Below, in pieces: positions 48,401 through 57,778 of a stretch of DNA of 64,000 nucleotides (position 1 is its first letter; every line of letters begins with the position of its first letter). The DNA is from a virus, in IMG/VR virus record IMGVR_UViG_3300049491_000350, positions 1-64,000 of that record. The stretch is one strand, 5' to 3'. The notes under the pieces are model-generated. The model did not search any database. It was not told where the DNA came from and saw only the letters and a list, made by a program, of their open reading frames with translations. The position numbers were made by a program, and so were the translations under genes.

Positions 48401-51400
48401 GGCAATTACTTCGGCGCAGTAAATAATATATCAAGGCGTATGGGTGTCCAGTACAATGGCATGGAGAGGGATGAGTACAACCGGGTAGTAGAACCTGCGG
48501 CTAATAATGCTGGCAGGTTTTCAACGTTCAATATAAAAGATGGCGATGAAATTGTTTTGCCAAACAATGAGAAGATGACTGTCGTTAGCGCAGATGAAAA
48601 CAGGATAGTAATGGATGATGGCTCTGGCAAAAACGATTTGATTTTTGACGGCAAATCAGAATTTGAAAATGTTTTTATACCTACCTTTTTTTCTGGCAAC
48701 AAACAGTTTGCCCAGCTTAACCCAACTATACATGCACAGGCTGTACAGTTCAGGAAGAAACTGCTTAATGAGCCTAACGCTGACGTACATAATATTGCTG
48801 TTAATTATGTACGGAACAATGGCATTGCCAACGATATTGATACAAGGCCAGTTACTTCCCTTAACGAAAAAGAATCTGCGGATAGAGCCAAAAGATTTGA
48901 GCAGGTTGTACATGCGCCAAAGGAGAAGGCTACAATAGATTCATACGAAGCCCTTAAAAAAGAAACGCTTGCACAATGGAATGCGATTACGGATGCAGGT
49001 TATAACCTTGAGCTATGGAGTGGCAAGGGAGAGCCTTATTCTTCTTCTAAGGCAATGACCGATGACGTTAGGGAGAATAAACATTTATGGATACTGCCTA
49101 CACTGAATGAGTTTGGCAGCAATGAAGATTTTGATGCCAGCGAAAACCCATTGCTTGAAAAGACAGGCATGGTTGCCAGTGGCATGGAGCTTACTTATAA
49201 CGATGTGTTCCGGGGCGTACATGATTTCTTTGGCCATGCCCATATTGGAAACCAGTTTGGTGCTATTGGTGAGGAGAACGCATGGAGGTCTCACTCTCAA
49301 ATGTATTCCCCTCTGGCAAGGAAAGCTATGACGATGGAGACCCGGATGCAAAACTCATGGGTGAATTTCAGTGGAGAGAATGTTGCAGCATTGAACTTGT
49401 TCAAAGAAGCTGCAACGCTGGAAAAACAGTCAAAGGATAAGAGCGGCAATATTATTGACCGTGATAAATATGAGCAGTCTATTGCGCTTAAAAAGGAAGC
49501 ACAGTTGAAATTTAAGTTTGCAGACCAGAAGGTAGCTGTGGCATCCGATGAAGATGTGCAGATGAGAGGTGCTTACGATAATGTACAGGAAGGGCTTGAC
49601 CAGCCATCAAGTATAACCCAATACAAGAAAGGTGAAACTGTTTCACTTGCAGACTTACAAAACGAGTGGCCTGTAACTAACGAAGGGATGGTTGATATGT
49701 TCCAGTGGGGCAAGTCTCAAGATGTACAGATTGGATTCCGGGCAATGCGCCAGACCGATGGCATTGCCTTTTACAATCCTTTAAGCGATGAGATATACTT
49801 CAACGTTAGCCATCCTGAATTTAAGAGCCTGACAGTTGCAGATACACAGGAGTTCTTGGCACATGAGCTTATCCATAAAGCTGCCCACTATTCTTTTGAA
49901 AACAACCCGGAGCTTGCTGGTGAGTTCAATAAGGATGCAGGCAAGGTGATTGCCTTCTTGAAGCAGCAGGATATAACCAAACTTGATGCCACCACACAGA
50001 AGTACATCTCGTTCATGCTTGAAGATAACGCAGACCCACAAGAGCTTATCACGTATGGTATGACTAATCCTTATATAGCGCAATGGTTTGCATCTCTTGA
50101 ATACAATGCCAGCGAACAGGGGCAAAAAAGCGGTAGCGTATGGCAGTGGATGAAAGAAAAAATATTACGCTTTGTAAGCAATATAGTTAAAGGTAAAAGC
50201 GTTTTAGATGAGACAGCCAGACTGCTTGATAAATATGTGAAGTTTGGGCTTCAAACAAGAATGAGTGAACGTGAACAATTGCATAGCCAGATATTAGAAC
50301 AGTTGAATAACTCAACTGTTCCCGACACTATGAAGATTGGCATTCGCAGTGCGCCAGCAGAAGATGTAATCAATTTCATTTACGAACAGGCTACCAATAC
50401 TACTAACGCAGATGGGCAATTGTATAGCGGCAGGGAAGCTCTTGAGCAGCAGTTTGGAAAGGAACTTGTTGATAGGGTAGTTGATTATAAGCAGCGTGAA
50501 ATATCTGCACCACTGGCTGCTAACAAACCTCTGGAAGGCAAACCTGAAAGGCTCGACAATGAAAGCGCATTTGATTATGCCAAGAGGGTACGTGAATGGT
50601 ACAACAAAGCAAGGCAGGACAAAGAGCTTGATTCAAAAGACAGGCGCAAGGCGCAGGTTGAATCCATAGAGGAACGTGATTACCTTGCCCACATACGGGA
50701 TGGGGTAGCCCTGTTGAAAATCAATGCAGGCATAAGCATAGAAGATTTCAACAAGCAATTGAATATCCCTGCGGATAATCTTGAGACCTATATAGCATCG
50801 CTGCAACAGTTGACAGAAGATAAAGAGGATGCTGCTGCAAACAAAAATGCGAAGGCTGTACTTGATGCTTTGCGCCAGCAATACCCGGAGAGGGTAACTA
50901 TGACAGAGGTAGAGCTTCTCCGTAAGCAATACAATGCCTACAACAATGGATACCGCAAGGCAATGAATACTGCCAGAAAAAACCTGTCTAAGGCTACCAA
51001 AGAGTTCAACGAAAATTATAAACTGCTAAAGGCATACAAGAATGCAGAGCGGCAGCAGATGGCTGCTGACCTTAAAGGTAAATCTGCGGCTGAAAGAAAC
51101 GAGTTGATAAAAAAGAAAAATGAGGAACGCAGGCAAAAAGTCTTAGCTCTTAAAGATAAGATGGAGCAGGCGAAGAAAGATTATGAGCAGAAGGTTGCTG
51201 ACATCAAAGACAGGAATAAATACTTCCGAGATAAGGTTGCTGATATTCTTACTGACCTGTACAAGTCTGGCGCACTGAAAGGAGTAACATTCACTGAACA
51301 AGAATTATTGCAACTTGCCGCTACTGCTGGCAACGTATATACGAACAAGACATTTAAAAAACTGCAACAGGTAATAGACAAGCTGATAAACAAAGCTGAC

Positions 51401-54400
51401 TATTATAATAAACTTACTGATGCAAGGAAAGCCCAGAGAGAAGCAAAGCGTATAGTTAAGAGCGGCGTGGTTACACAGAATGACATAGCTGTTATTAAAG
51501 AACTAACTGGCATGAATGTGTCTGACGTAACTGATTTGGATAAGTACCTAAGCATACTGAAAGACTTTAACGACAGCAGGGTTGTAAAGACTTCGCCTAT
51601 TCGCCAGTACACTAACGATGCTATATCTGATTTCATTACAACAGAAAAAGACGCACAGCTTGGCAATTACAGGCAGGAGATAAAAGACGAAATGGATGAC
51701 CTTAAATCATCTCTCGATTATACTGTTGCATCTCAAACAGTTTCCATTACTGCGCCAGATGGAGTTGATATTGAAAAAGAAATAAACGGCATTATCGCTT
51801 CCAATGAAATGTCTTTTGGTGAAAAGAGAAAAGCGATTGGCGAAATTGACAATGCTGTTGCTGGCCTGTCATCAAAAATAAGTGAGACCCTTGACGGCAT
51901 CAATACAGATGCCATTGTATTTGACGATATAAGGAACTCTGCTGACGATACAACCTCTCCACAACACGAAGGGCTGATTACTGCGCTTGAAGATGTGATG
52001 GCTGCACAGCAGGCTATAATTGATTTAGACGACACTTCCCTGACAGATGAACAACGGTATAAATTAAAAGTATTGAAAGATGTGGTGCTTGACGGCATGG
52101 ATGCAAATGAGCTTCGTTTGTTTTCCAATGTTCTTAATAATTACATTGACAACAATGACGATAGCGGATTTGATTATATCGAATCAATTTATCTGGCACA
52201 GGAGAGCGTAAGGGAAATGACAGACTACATGCTGGATAACCATATTGTTTTAAAGGACAACGCATACGATGGAAAGGTGCTGGGTAAAACATTTGAATCG
52301 CTGTCAAGCGTGGAGCAGGTGTTCCTTCACATAGCAAACTCTGGTGCAGTGTTCACATCAAAGTTATTTAATTGGGCTGGCGTAAACAAGTTTCAACAGC
52401 AGGCGCAAAAAGCGTACAATCATTATCGTGAACAATTTCAAACACCACTTGAGGAGATATTGAACAGGAACAAAAAGGAAATGGATATACATGCCAATAC
52501 CCGGATGCAGGTGTTCAGCATATTAAACCAGTCTATTCAAAATTCCAGCTTATTGGAAAAGAATAAAGAGTTGCTGAAAAGGATTGATGAAATGTATTCT
52601 GATATTGGCATAAAGCGTCAGGGCAATAATCAGGAAAAGGCCGAAGCTGAAATAGAATACGCACAAGTTGAATCCCTTCGCTTGCTTGTTGCAGACAGGG
52701 CAGGTATTGATTGGGCAGATGCAGACCAGCGCAAGCTGCTTACTAAAGAAATCTTTGATAATTCAACTGGCGAATATTTAGACCCAGCAGAGAAAGAGGT
52801 GTACGCACTGGTTCAGAAATTCTATGGCGATACCAAGCAGACATTCCAGCAGACAATGAACGGATTACTGAATGAGAAGTTTGAGGCTTGGGATAATTAC
52901 AGCCCTGATTCATTCAGGAATCTTAATGGCGGCGTAGTTGCAGTGGATGAGAACTCATGGAAGGGTTCAGCATTTGCTGCTCAACAGAACGGGTACACGC
53001 TTACTGGCGGAGCAACAAACCAGCGTGTCAAGGGAAACAGGGTGCGGCTTGCAAAGGTTGGCGATAACCAGAGGGTGTTCAGGATGGATTATCTTGGCCT
53101 CAATGGTAAGAACATAATGTCTATGCTGCATGACGTGTACACTGCTAAAGAGCGCATGGTTATGTATAACGTATTGAAGTCAGAGGACTTCATCAAAAAC
53201 GTTGGAACATCGAACCATGAGACGATGAAGAAAACAATTACTCGCCACGTAAACAATGAGGTTGGATTACAGAAGCTGGAACAGGATGCGGTTAGTAAGA
53301 ATATAAGGGCTGTTGCAAATGAAGTTGGGCAACTTGCCACCAAGCGTCAGCTATATTCATTCTCTGCATTCGTTAAGCAAAGCATATCCGCATACTCAAA
53401 TACGGCAGTGTACATGGCATTGAACGGCAGCATGGATTCTTTTCTTGAAGGTGTACGTGCTGCGGCAAATGACTTGGATGCAAATGAATTGCTGCATGGC
53501 CAGCAGGTAGGAAGGAGGGGAGAGACAAAGGCAGGCCTCAATATCTTTAATGATTTCAATAAAGAGAAAGAGCTTGCAGCGCAGGATAAAGATAAATCTG
53601 TTTTCAAAAAATACTACGACAAGGTGGTGCATGGTGAAAACAAATACACTGGCGAAAGGGCAAAGCGTATGGGGTACTTCATTGAGAAGGGCGATGTGGT
53701 TGCCGCCAGAGGTTCTTGGCTTGCCTATTACGCACAACACCTTGTTAAGAATGGCGTGGTTACAAACGCTTCTGATATTGATTGGGCTAACGAGAACCAG
53801 AACCCTAATCAGGAGGCTGTGTCATACGCACAGATAATGACCAGTAATGCAATGAACGTAAATGCAAACTCATCACGCAGCGAATTTCAGCAAAGCACTT
53901 CTGGTGGTCTGGTGTTTGTTAAGGCGATGCTTGCTGCATTCAGTTCATTCCAATTTAATAAAAGCGTCAGCCTGTTCAACAACTTGCGCTCCCTATCTAA
54001 AGGAAGCTATGCCACTATTCTTGATTCTAATGGGCAGGAGCAAATCATTAAGGCATCGGAAGAACAGCGCAAAGATGAAATCAATACATCTTACAAAACA
54101 TTACTGGCATCGCTATCCGAAGAAATGATTTTCAATGCAGCGAAGCTGGGCATAGGGTACACGCTGTATAAAACAATTCCATTCCTGCTTGGCTCACTGT
54201 TTGGAGGAGACGATGATGAAACAAAAAAGAGAAAGAAAATAATCAGCCAAGAAGGGGAGCAATCTTATTGGGATAACGCAGGCATTAAATGGTGGACAAA
54301 TGTATTCAATGGGTTTGCGTTATCAATAATACCAGACATCGCACAGAAGCAATTGAACTCCGGGGTTAACGAAATCGCTAAGGCTTCTGGCGGAGATAAA

Positions 54401-54961
54401 ATATTTTACGAACCGAAACAAAAAAGCGGACAGTCATCACTAATGGGTTCATTTCAGGCAGCAGCACAAGATGTGCCAGAGGACGTATCGAGGCTGTACG
54501 AATATTTATTTAAGCACACAGCCAGCGATGGAAGCCCTGTTACTGTGTCAAGCAAAGACAAAGGGATGGCATTGCTGGGCTTATTGAGCGATGGTGCAGG
54601 CTTTACTGGATATGGAGACGCAGACCTTAACAGGGTGCTACATGCCCACATCAAACAGGCGCAGGTAGATAACGATGCAAATTTCAAGAAGCCTTATACT
54701 ATCCTTATGAACGACCCGGACAAGGGGCGTGTGGTAACAGTGAACAAAGAGAAGATAGAATTGACTGATGACCAGACCGATTTCTTTAATGATAAAAGGA
54801 AGGAGTATTTTGACAAGATGCCTAAGACTGTCATAGACGCAATGGATAAAAACGAGACCGTTAAGCAACGAATGAATACAGCCGCCACTACGTTTGCGAA
54901 AGCTGCAACCATGCTCAAGTATGGGGAGCAGATACGGGAAGCCATAAAGAAAGCGAAGTAA
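45449..54961 (+). CDS. Giant 3170-aa virion/polyvalent protein
   Basis: A 3170-aa protein, far larger than its neighbours. Residues ~4-62 hold two copies of a DFMKSxGVEGLP unit. A Gly/Ala-rich hydrophobic stretch (~560-650) may cross or perturb membrane. A conserved block HDFFGHA (1258-1264), followed by GEENAW and ETRMQNSW, resembles a domain I associate with very large phage proteins and may be a metal-dependent enzyme. HELIH at 1472-1476 is a zinc-metallopeptidase-type HExxH. Long coiled coils occupy ~1840-2000. The ordering recalls T7 gp16. Functions of the motifs are inferred. Confidence 0.7.
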   Translation: MDEKLQSIYDFMKSQGVEGLPEFQQFKTDFAANPETQRSTLDFMKSKGVEGLPDIGQFSNDIGVKKKDGGTDLSNGDSMEGTQKDTATSGSEESGSNTFDFYKAIDPMGFMRGGLELDYDGVKIPVTSFDIPQPPDSRPYPERLGQFDTGEYNKAFVGEIQNYLTDDKYIGSPERQKAQEYVQNIRLKNAYRNDAFSFSDVSMAEAQRFADRYGVELGTELNGDYFQKVKALKDKVNADTKEQYTEHRVQGRSDLPYEVFNDNGYKNDADNNTINNLFERLSSKMADRGTADDAKDVVVQYADQRTIFEKGMDYASPVYGAASSAVNNALLFGSKKIDANFITGLNQRKLADPVEYARIAKQIANGEPVASNDYFRLTNVGLSINNSDNLEGLSTGKQTIEDFISNHRGIMQQSSDLLLNTKDVLKSAIADELGSRLDEKAEKESLLGNNVTGSYMYSDEEINAALPAALQSIGVNKDDPRVVDAINSIKGDEGWMVGMNGVKKGGLVRELFKGAAQPFRGIAAWGDSFGKPLSQEYNEAKNQQLSTYTEQRPESMKGTVLNTLSDAVYGLGQFASQAGLAYAGGEIVGGIGALAGGVGEAGAAAATETAAARGALSGLDAAAESIAADAVSAGSKIGNYLLRNREAISTFATGYLQSYDSNLKTTLQMTEDDASAKLGAQFLAAMEGASELILPDVKLGREIIGGFKKEAIPGLLKNISENILKKGVDKNAWAKVGEYAGKRLLSAAATTGQEIAEEEITQLANYATNVVLNPKQAGNRDLGDELFKTAVSTAVSMSIPAFLRSGGGNHNTGLDNNKAALVLASANLTTIQDYINTAVSKGMMNPDEASAKMQIVNTAHSIASQMPANKNDGTKMNITERAEYLYSRTKEAALADAITKTTDDVLKERYKKEIAEEQALRKGLIEKTETRFDGKYLSDKERNIFVNKQSELARIDTRLAENPDDKTLVRQRNSLRSDIYRIRDGNYFGAVNNISRRMGVQYNGMERDEYNRVVEPAANNAGRFSTFNIKDGDEIVLPNNEKMTVVSADENRIVMDDGSGKNDLIFDGKSEFENVFIPTFFSGNKQFAQLNPTIHAQAVQFRKKLLNEPNADVHNIAVNYVRNNGIANDIDTRPVTSLNEKESADRAKRFEQVVHAPKEKATIDSYEALKKETLAQWNAITDAGYNLELWSGKGEPYSSSKAMTDDVRENKHLWILPTLNEFGSNEDFDASENPLLEKTGMVASGMELTYNDVFRGVHDFFGHAHIGNQFGAIGEENAWRSHSQMYSPLARKAMTMETRMQNSWVNFSGENVAALNLFKEAATLEKQSKDKSGNIIDRDKYEQSIALKKEAQLKFKFADQKVAVASDEDVQMRGAYDNVQEGLDQPSSITQYKKGETVSLADLQNEWPVTNEGMVDMFQWGKSQDVQIGFRAMRQTDGIAFYNPLSDEIYFNVSHPEFKSLTVADTQEFLAHELIHKAAHYSFENNPELAGEFNKDAGKVIAFLKQQDITKLDATTQKYISFMLEDNADPQELITYGMTNPYIAQWFASLEYNASEQGQKSGSVWQWMKEKILRFVSNIVKGKSVLDETARLLDKYVKFGLQTRMSEREQLHSQILEQLNNSTVPDTMKIGIRSAPAEDVINFIYEQATNTTNADGQLYSGREALEQQFGKELVDRVVDYKQREISAPLAANKPLEGKPERLDNESAFDYAKRVREWYNKARQDKELDSKDRRKAQVESIEERDYLAHIRDGVALLKINAGISIEDFNKQLNIPADNLETYIASLQQLTEDKEDAAANKNAKAVLDALRQQYPERVTMTEVELLRKQYNAYNNGYRKAMNTARKNLSKATKEFNENYKLLKAYKNAERQQMAADLKGKSAAERNELIKKKNEERRQKVLALKDKMEQAKKDYEQKVADIKDRNKYFRDKVADILTDLYKSGALKGVTFTEQELLQLAATAGNVYTNKTFKKLQQVIDKLINKADYYNKLTDARKAQREAKRIVKSGVVTQNDIAVIKELTGMNVSDVTDLDKYLSILKDFNDSRVVKTSPIRQYTNDAISDFITTEKDAQLGNYRQEIKDEMDDLKSSLDYTVASQTVSITAPDGVDIEKEINGIIASNEMSFGEKRKAIGEIDNAVAGLSSKISETLDGINTDAIVFDDIRNSADDTTSPQHEGLITALEDVMAAQQAIIDLDDTSLTDEQRYKLKVLKDVVLDGMDANELRLFSNVLNNYIDNNDDSGFDYIESIYLAQESVREMTDYMLDNHIVLKDNAYDGKVLGKTFESLSSVEQVFLHIANSGAVFTSKLFNWAGVNKFQQQAQKAYNHYREQFQTPLEEILNRNKKEMDIHANTRMQVFSILNQSIQNSSLLEKNKELLKRIDEMYSDIGIKRQGNNQEKAEAEIEYAQVESLRLLVADRAGIDWADADQRKLLTKEIFDNSTGEYLDPAEKEVYALVQKFYGDTKQTFQQTMNGLLNEKFEAWDNYSPDSFRNLNGGVVAVDENSWKGSAFAAQQNGYTLTGGATNQRVKGNRVRLAKVGDNQRVFRMDYLGLNGKNIMSMLHDVYTAKERMVMYNVLKSEDFIKNVGTSNHETMKKTITRHVNNEVGLQKLEQDAVSKNIRAVANEVGQLATKRQLYSFSAFVKQSISAYSNTAVYMALNGSMDSFLEGVRAAANDLDANELLHGQQVGRRGETKAGLNIFNDFNKEKELAAQDKDKSVFKKYYDKVVHGENKYTGERAKRMGYFIEKGDVVAARGSWLAYYAQHLVKNGVVTNASDIDWANENQNPNQEAVSYAQIMTSNAMNVNANSSRSEFQQSTSGGLVFVKAMLAAFSSFQFNKSVSLFNNLRSLSKGSYATILDSNGQEQIIKASEEQRKDEINTSYKTLLASLSEEMIFNAAKLGIGYTLYKTIPFLLGSLFGGDDDETKKRKKIISQEGEQSYWDNAGIKWWTNVFNGFALSIIPDIAQKQLNSGVNEIAKASGGDKIFYEPKQKSGQSSLMGSFQAAAQDVPEDVSRLYEYLFKHTASDGSPVTVSSKDKGMALLGLLSDGAGFTGYGDADLNRVLHAHIKQAQVDNDANFKKPYTILMNDPDKGRVVTVNKEKIELTDDQTDFFNDKRKEYFDKMPKTVIDAMDKNETVKQRMNTAATTFAKAATMLKYGEQIREAIKKAK
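54397..54408. repeat. TAAAATATTTTA palindrome (in coding sequence)
   Basis: Near the 3' end of the giant gene, coding DKIFYEPK in the same frame as the other KIFY copies. Confidence 0.75.
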
Positions 54962-54986
54962 ATTATAAATGAAATCATTTATAATT
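54961..54986. repeat. 12-bp inverted repeat after the giant gene
   Basis: AATTATAAATGA and TCATTTATAATT are perfect arms with 2 nt between them, starting on the last base of the stop codon. It may protect the mRNA end or bind a protein. It lies just before the terminator. Confidence 0.6.
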
Positions 54987-54991
54987 CCGAG

Positions 54992-55027
54992 AAGCCTGCT
55001 TGTATTAACTACGGCAGGCTTTTATTT
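54992..55027 (+). terminator. Intrinsic terminator after the giant gene
   Basis: AAGCCTGC (54992-54999) pairs with GCAGGCTT (55014-55021), followed by TTATTTT. It ends the virion-protein transcript before the lysin gene. Confidence 0.8.
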
Positions 55028-55037
55028 TGCATTAAAA

Positions 55038-55049
55038 TAAAATATTTTA
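55038..55049. repeat. TAAAATATTTTA palindrome
   Basis: Immediately after the terminator and 2 nt before the lysin ATG, at the head of a new unit. Confidence 0.85.
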
Positions 55050-55051
55050 TT

Positions 55052-55525
55052 ATGGCAGACATTACAAAAGGGGCGAAGATATTGGGTATCGCCTCAAAAG
55101 AAGTTGGATATACTGAAATCCCTGCTAACACTAACAAGACAAAATACGGAAAGTGGTTTGGCTTTGATGGTGTTGCATGGTGCGGCATATTCGTTAGCTG
55201 GTGTTATTTCATGGCTGGATTCCCGTTGCCTAATATCGGGTTTTCAAAAGGCTATGCAGGATGCCAGACTGCGGTTGCTTTCTTTAGAAAGAAAGGCTGG
55301 ATTGTAACAGACCCACAGGAGGGCGACATTGTTTTCTTTGACTGGAATAACGATGGCAGGTATGACCACACAGGATTGTTTAAAAAACGACTGGATGAAA
55401 GCCATTTCTCAACCTACGAAGGCAACACTTCCTTGACTAACCAGAGCAATGGCGGTCAGGTCATGGAAAGAAAAAGAACGTTTGGCGCAGGCGTGGTATT
55501 TGTCCGCATACCTAATTCAAAATAA
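55052..55525 (+). CDS. CHAP-type peptidoglycan amidase/endolysin
   Basis: A 157-aa single-domain enzyme. The catalytic Cys is C44 (VAWCGIFVSW), His H106 (YDHTGLF), with E123 and N125 in YEGNT as the later acidic or Asn members, the layout of CHAP amidase/peptidases that cut peptide links in peptidoglycan. No signal peptide or cell-wall-binding domain is present, so holin-type proteins must release it. Three such candidates lie at the right end of the window. Likely the phage lysin, though a virion-borne role cannot be excluded. Confidence 0.8.
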   Translation: MADITKGAKILGIASKEVGYTEIPANTNKTKYGKWFGFDGVAWCGIFVSWCYFMAGFPLPNIGFSKGYAGCQTAVAFFRKKGWIVTDPQEGDIVFFDWNNDGRYDHTGLFKKRLDESHFSTYEGNTSLTNQSNGGQVMERKRTFGAGVVFVRIPNSK

Positions 55526-55538
55526 TCCCTTTAAATAA

Positions 55539-55841
55539 ATGGCAATGAAACTGAAAACATTTGAGTACACGATTCTTGACGGAGAATTACTGCCATGTTC
55601 TAAAGAGATTGTAATAGACCTTGATAAAACAGATATAGTAGGCATCAGGAAAGGGAGCGTATTGAGCGGCGTTCAGTACATAGAAAAGACTGCACTGTTT
55701 ATTGTGTTCAATGACCATTCATACGGCAACGAAGCAATTAATACCTCTGACTTTATTGACACATCAAACCAATGCTGCGGTGCTAAAGATGCAGGGTCTC
55801 AAGATTTTGACGACACCGACTTTAATGACGATTTTAATTAA
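55539..55841 (+). CDS. Hypothetical small protein
   Basis: A 100-aa protein with a beta-strand N-terminal body (KTFEYTILDGELLPCSK) and an acidic tail (DFDDTDFNDDFN). Start may also be the ATG two codons downstream. It precedes the exported fibre-like genes and may be an accessory of them. Unknown. Confidence 0.5.
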   Translation: MAMKLKTFEYTILDGELLPCSKEIVIDLDKTDIVGIRKGSVLSGVQYIEKTALFIVFNDHSYGNEAINTSDFIDTSNQCCGAKDAGSQDFDDTDFNDDFN

Positions 55842-55863
55842 CGAATTAACAAACAAAAAAACG

Positions 55864-57030
55864 ATGAAACAGATTCTAATTGCAACACTTATTTTAACAA
55901 GCGTATTTTCTTTTGGGCAAACCCCAACGGCTACACTAAATGATGCAAAGACTTATATCAATGCTAATATAAAAAGCAATGGGCTTAACAGTATCACTGG
56001 CGCAAAGCTCAATACAGCTATGACTAAGTTGAGCAACGCTGTAATGGGTACTGTTGATTCTCTTGGTACGGAGGTTAAAGCTGTTGGCATAGACGTTAGC
56101 TCTATATCCTCAACTGTTAGTACGCATACGGGGCAGATTTCAACTATCAACGGACAAATCTCTACAATCAATTCTTCAATAGCATCACTTATTCCACTGC
56201 CATCGCAGTCCGGGCAGAGCGGAAAGTACCTTTCAACTGATGGAAGTAATTTGAGTTGGCAGGCTGCAAGTGGCGGCGTTCCATACACAGGAGCGACAGG
56301 CGATGTGAATTTAGGCAGCAATAATTTTACTGCCGCAATTGGAACTTTTAATAATTTCATCAACACTTCCGGCGGCATTATCGTAGGAAATAACTTTAAT
56401 ATAATCCCTGACGGAGGAGGGCTTATGAGATGGGCAACTGGCAGTGGTGCTATAGTTCAAAATTTTAGTGGGGTTGGCTTCCCTACAAAAACAGTTACAT
56501 GGCAAAACCAAAGCGGTACGGTTGCGGTAGTAGGAACAACAGTAAATACATTCCTTAATACTCCTACCAGTGCGAATCTATTAGCTGCGCTTACGACAAA
56601 GACAGGAACAGGCAACGCTGTGTTCGGTACGCTTCCAACTCTTGCAGGCTTCAATACTCCGCAGGCAGGAACAACGGCAACTGATGGATGGAATTTGGGT
56701 ACAGGGCAAGCAATATTTAGAAGCACCGCTACAGCTATTACTATTACAGGCTCAAAACTGATGTTTGATTTTACAAATACAACGGCAGGTACTACTGGCA
56801 ATCAAACAATTAATAAGCCAAGCGGCAGTGTAAATATTGCTACTGGCGGTTCTTCTATAACTGTTACTAATAGCTTAGTTAATGCTGCATCAAAAGTGTT
56901 CGCAACTATTGCAACCACAGGCATGACAATTTCGGTGGCAAGCATTTCTAAAAATTCAGGTTCTTTTACAGTTACCCTGACAGGGGTAACGAGTTCGGAG
57001 ACTATCATTGATTTTTTTGTCATCAATTAA
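55864..57030 (+). CDS. Exported fibre-like protein 1
   Basis: A 388-aa protein from ATG 55864 (earlier starts run through the preceding gene). It begins with a Sec signal peptide (MKQILIATLILTSVFSFG, cut before QTPTAT). The next ~60 residues (NSITGAKLNTAMTKLSNAV) recur in a similar form in the 57779 product. The rest is Ser/Thr/Gly-rich beta repeat (VSSISSTVSTHTGQIST) as in tail fibres. A signal peptide on a fibre-like protein is unusual. Confidence 0.65.
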   Translation: MKQILIATLILTSVFSFGQTPTATLNDAKTYINANIKSNGLNSITGAKLNTAMTKLSNAVMGTVDSLGTEVKAVGIDVSSISSTVSTHTGQISTINGQISTINSSIASLIPLPSQSGQSGKYLSTDGSNLSWQAASGGVPYTGATGDVNLGSNNFTAAIGTFNNFINTSGGIIVGNNFNIIPDGGGLMRWATGSGAIVQNFSGVGFPTKTVTWQNQSGTVAVVGTTVNTFLNTPTSANLLAALTTKTGTGNAVFGTLPTLAGFNTPQAGTTATDGWNLGTGQAIFRSTATAITITGSKLMFDFTNTTAGTTGNQTINKPSGSVNIATGGSSITVTNSLVNAASKVFATIATTGMTISVASISKNSGSFTVTLTGVTSSETIIDFFVIN

Positions 57031-57039
57031 AATATTTTA
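57028..57039. repeat. TAAAATATTTTA palindrome
   Basis: Starts at the fibre-protein-1 stop codon; 19 nt before the next start. Confidence 0.85.
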
Positions 57040-57058
57040 AAATTTAAACAAACGCAAA

Positions 57059-57772
57059 ATGAAAACAGTAAAGTTTCAACAGACAACAGTTATCACCGAC
57101 AATGAAACAGGTGAAGAAATTTCAAGAGATGTAGTTGAGCGTTGCTATGACGTTCATGTTCAAATGAACAAGGCTAATACAATGCCTTACGCCAAACTTG
57201 TATCCATTGCCTGCAACAATGCTGGTGAAGGAGGCGGCAATAACAATGAGCCACCAAATGACAATGGCGGCGGCAACAACAACCCTCCTCCTGATGCACC
57301 ATTGCCAGCCATAGAGCTTGCTTATGAGTTTGTGCTTGACCCGGCATGTGATTACACAAACAGGTTTCCAAATTTAAGGGTGGGCAATGCTATCCCAATC
57401 AGCAATGCTTCTGGCAACGGACTTGAGTGGACACCAGATGGCAGGTACACAGGTTTATTAAGTGCTGGTGCGACAGAAAATACAACAGACCAAGAAGGCC
57501 TGACTGGTACTAAAACAATCGAGAGGGTTGACGACCCTAACGCTTATGTTGCTGTTTTGATGTCGCCAAAAAGGTTTGTTAACCAGTACGACCCGAATGC
57601 TTTGGACGGCCGCACACCTGTTGGGAATGCTGATTACAGGCCTGTTGAAATACTCGAAGATGGCGTGTTGGCAACAGACTGGACTTATATAGAGGAAGGT
57701 AACAATGTTGTTTACTGGAAAAAATTTCCTAATGACATTGTTAGCATCCCATCATTAACATTCAATGTTTAA
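57059..57772 (+). CDS. Hypothetical protein with Asn/Pro/Gly linker
   Basis: A 237-aa protein. A small N-terminal beta domain (~1-55) is joined by a linker of Gly/Asn/Pro repeats (GGGNNNEPPNDNGGGNNN) to a beta-rich C-terminal domain (~80-237) with YVAVLMSPKRF. No signal peptide. It lies between exported fibre-like genes and could be a partner or chaperone. Unknown. Confidence 0.55.
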   Translation: MKTVKFQQTTVITDNETGEEISRDVVERCYDVHVQMNKANTMPYAKLVSIACNNAGEGGGNNNEPPNDNGGGNNNPPPDAPLPAIELAYEFVLDPACDYTNRFPNLRVGNAIPISNASGNGLEWTPDGRYTGLLSAGATENTTDQEGLTGTKTIERVDDPNAYVAVLMSPKRFVNQYDPNALDGRTPVGNADYRPVEILEDGVLATDWTYIEEGNNVVYWKKFPNDIVSIPSLTFNV

Positions 57773-57778
57773 TTGATT

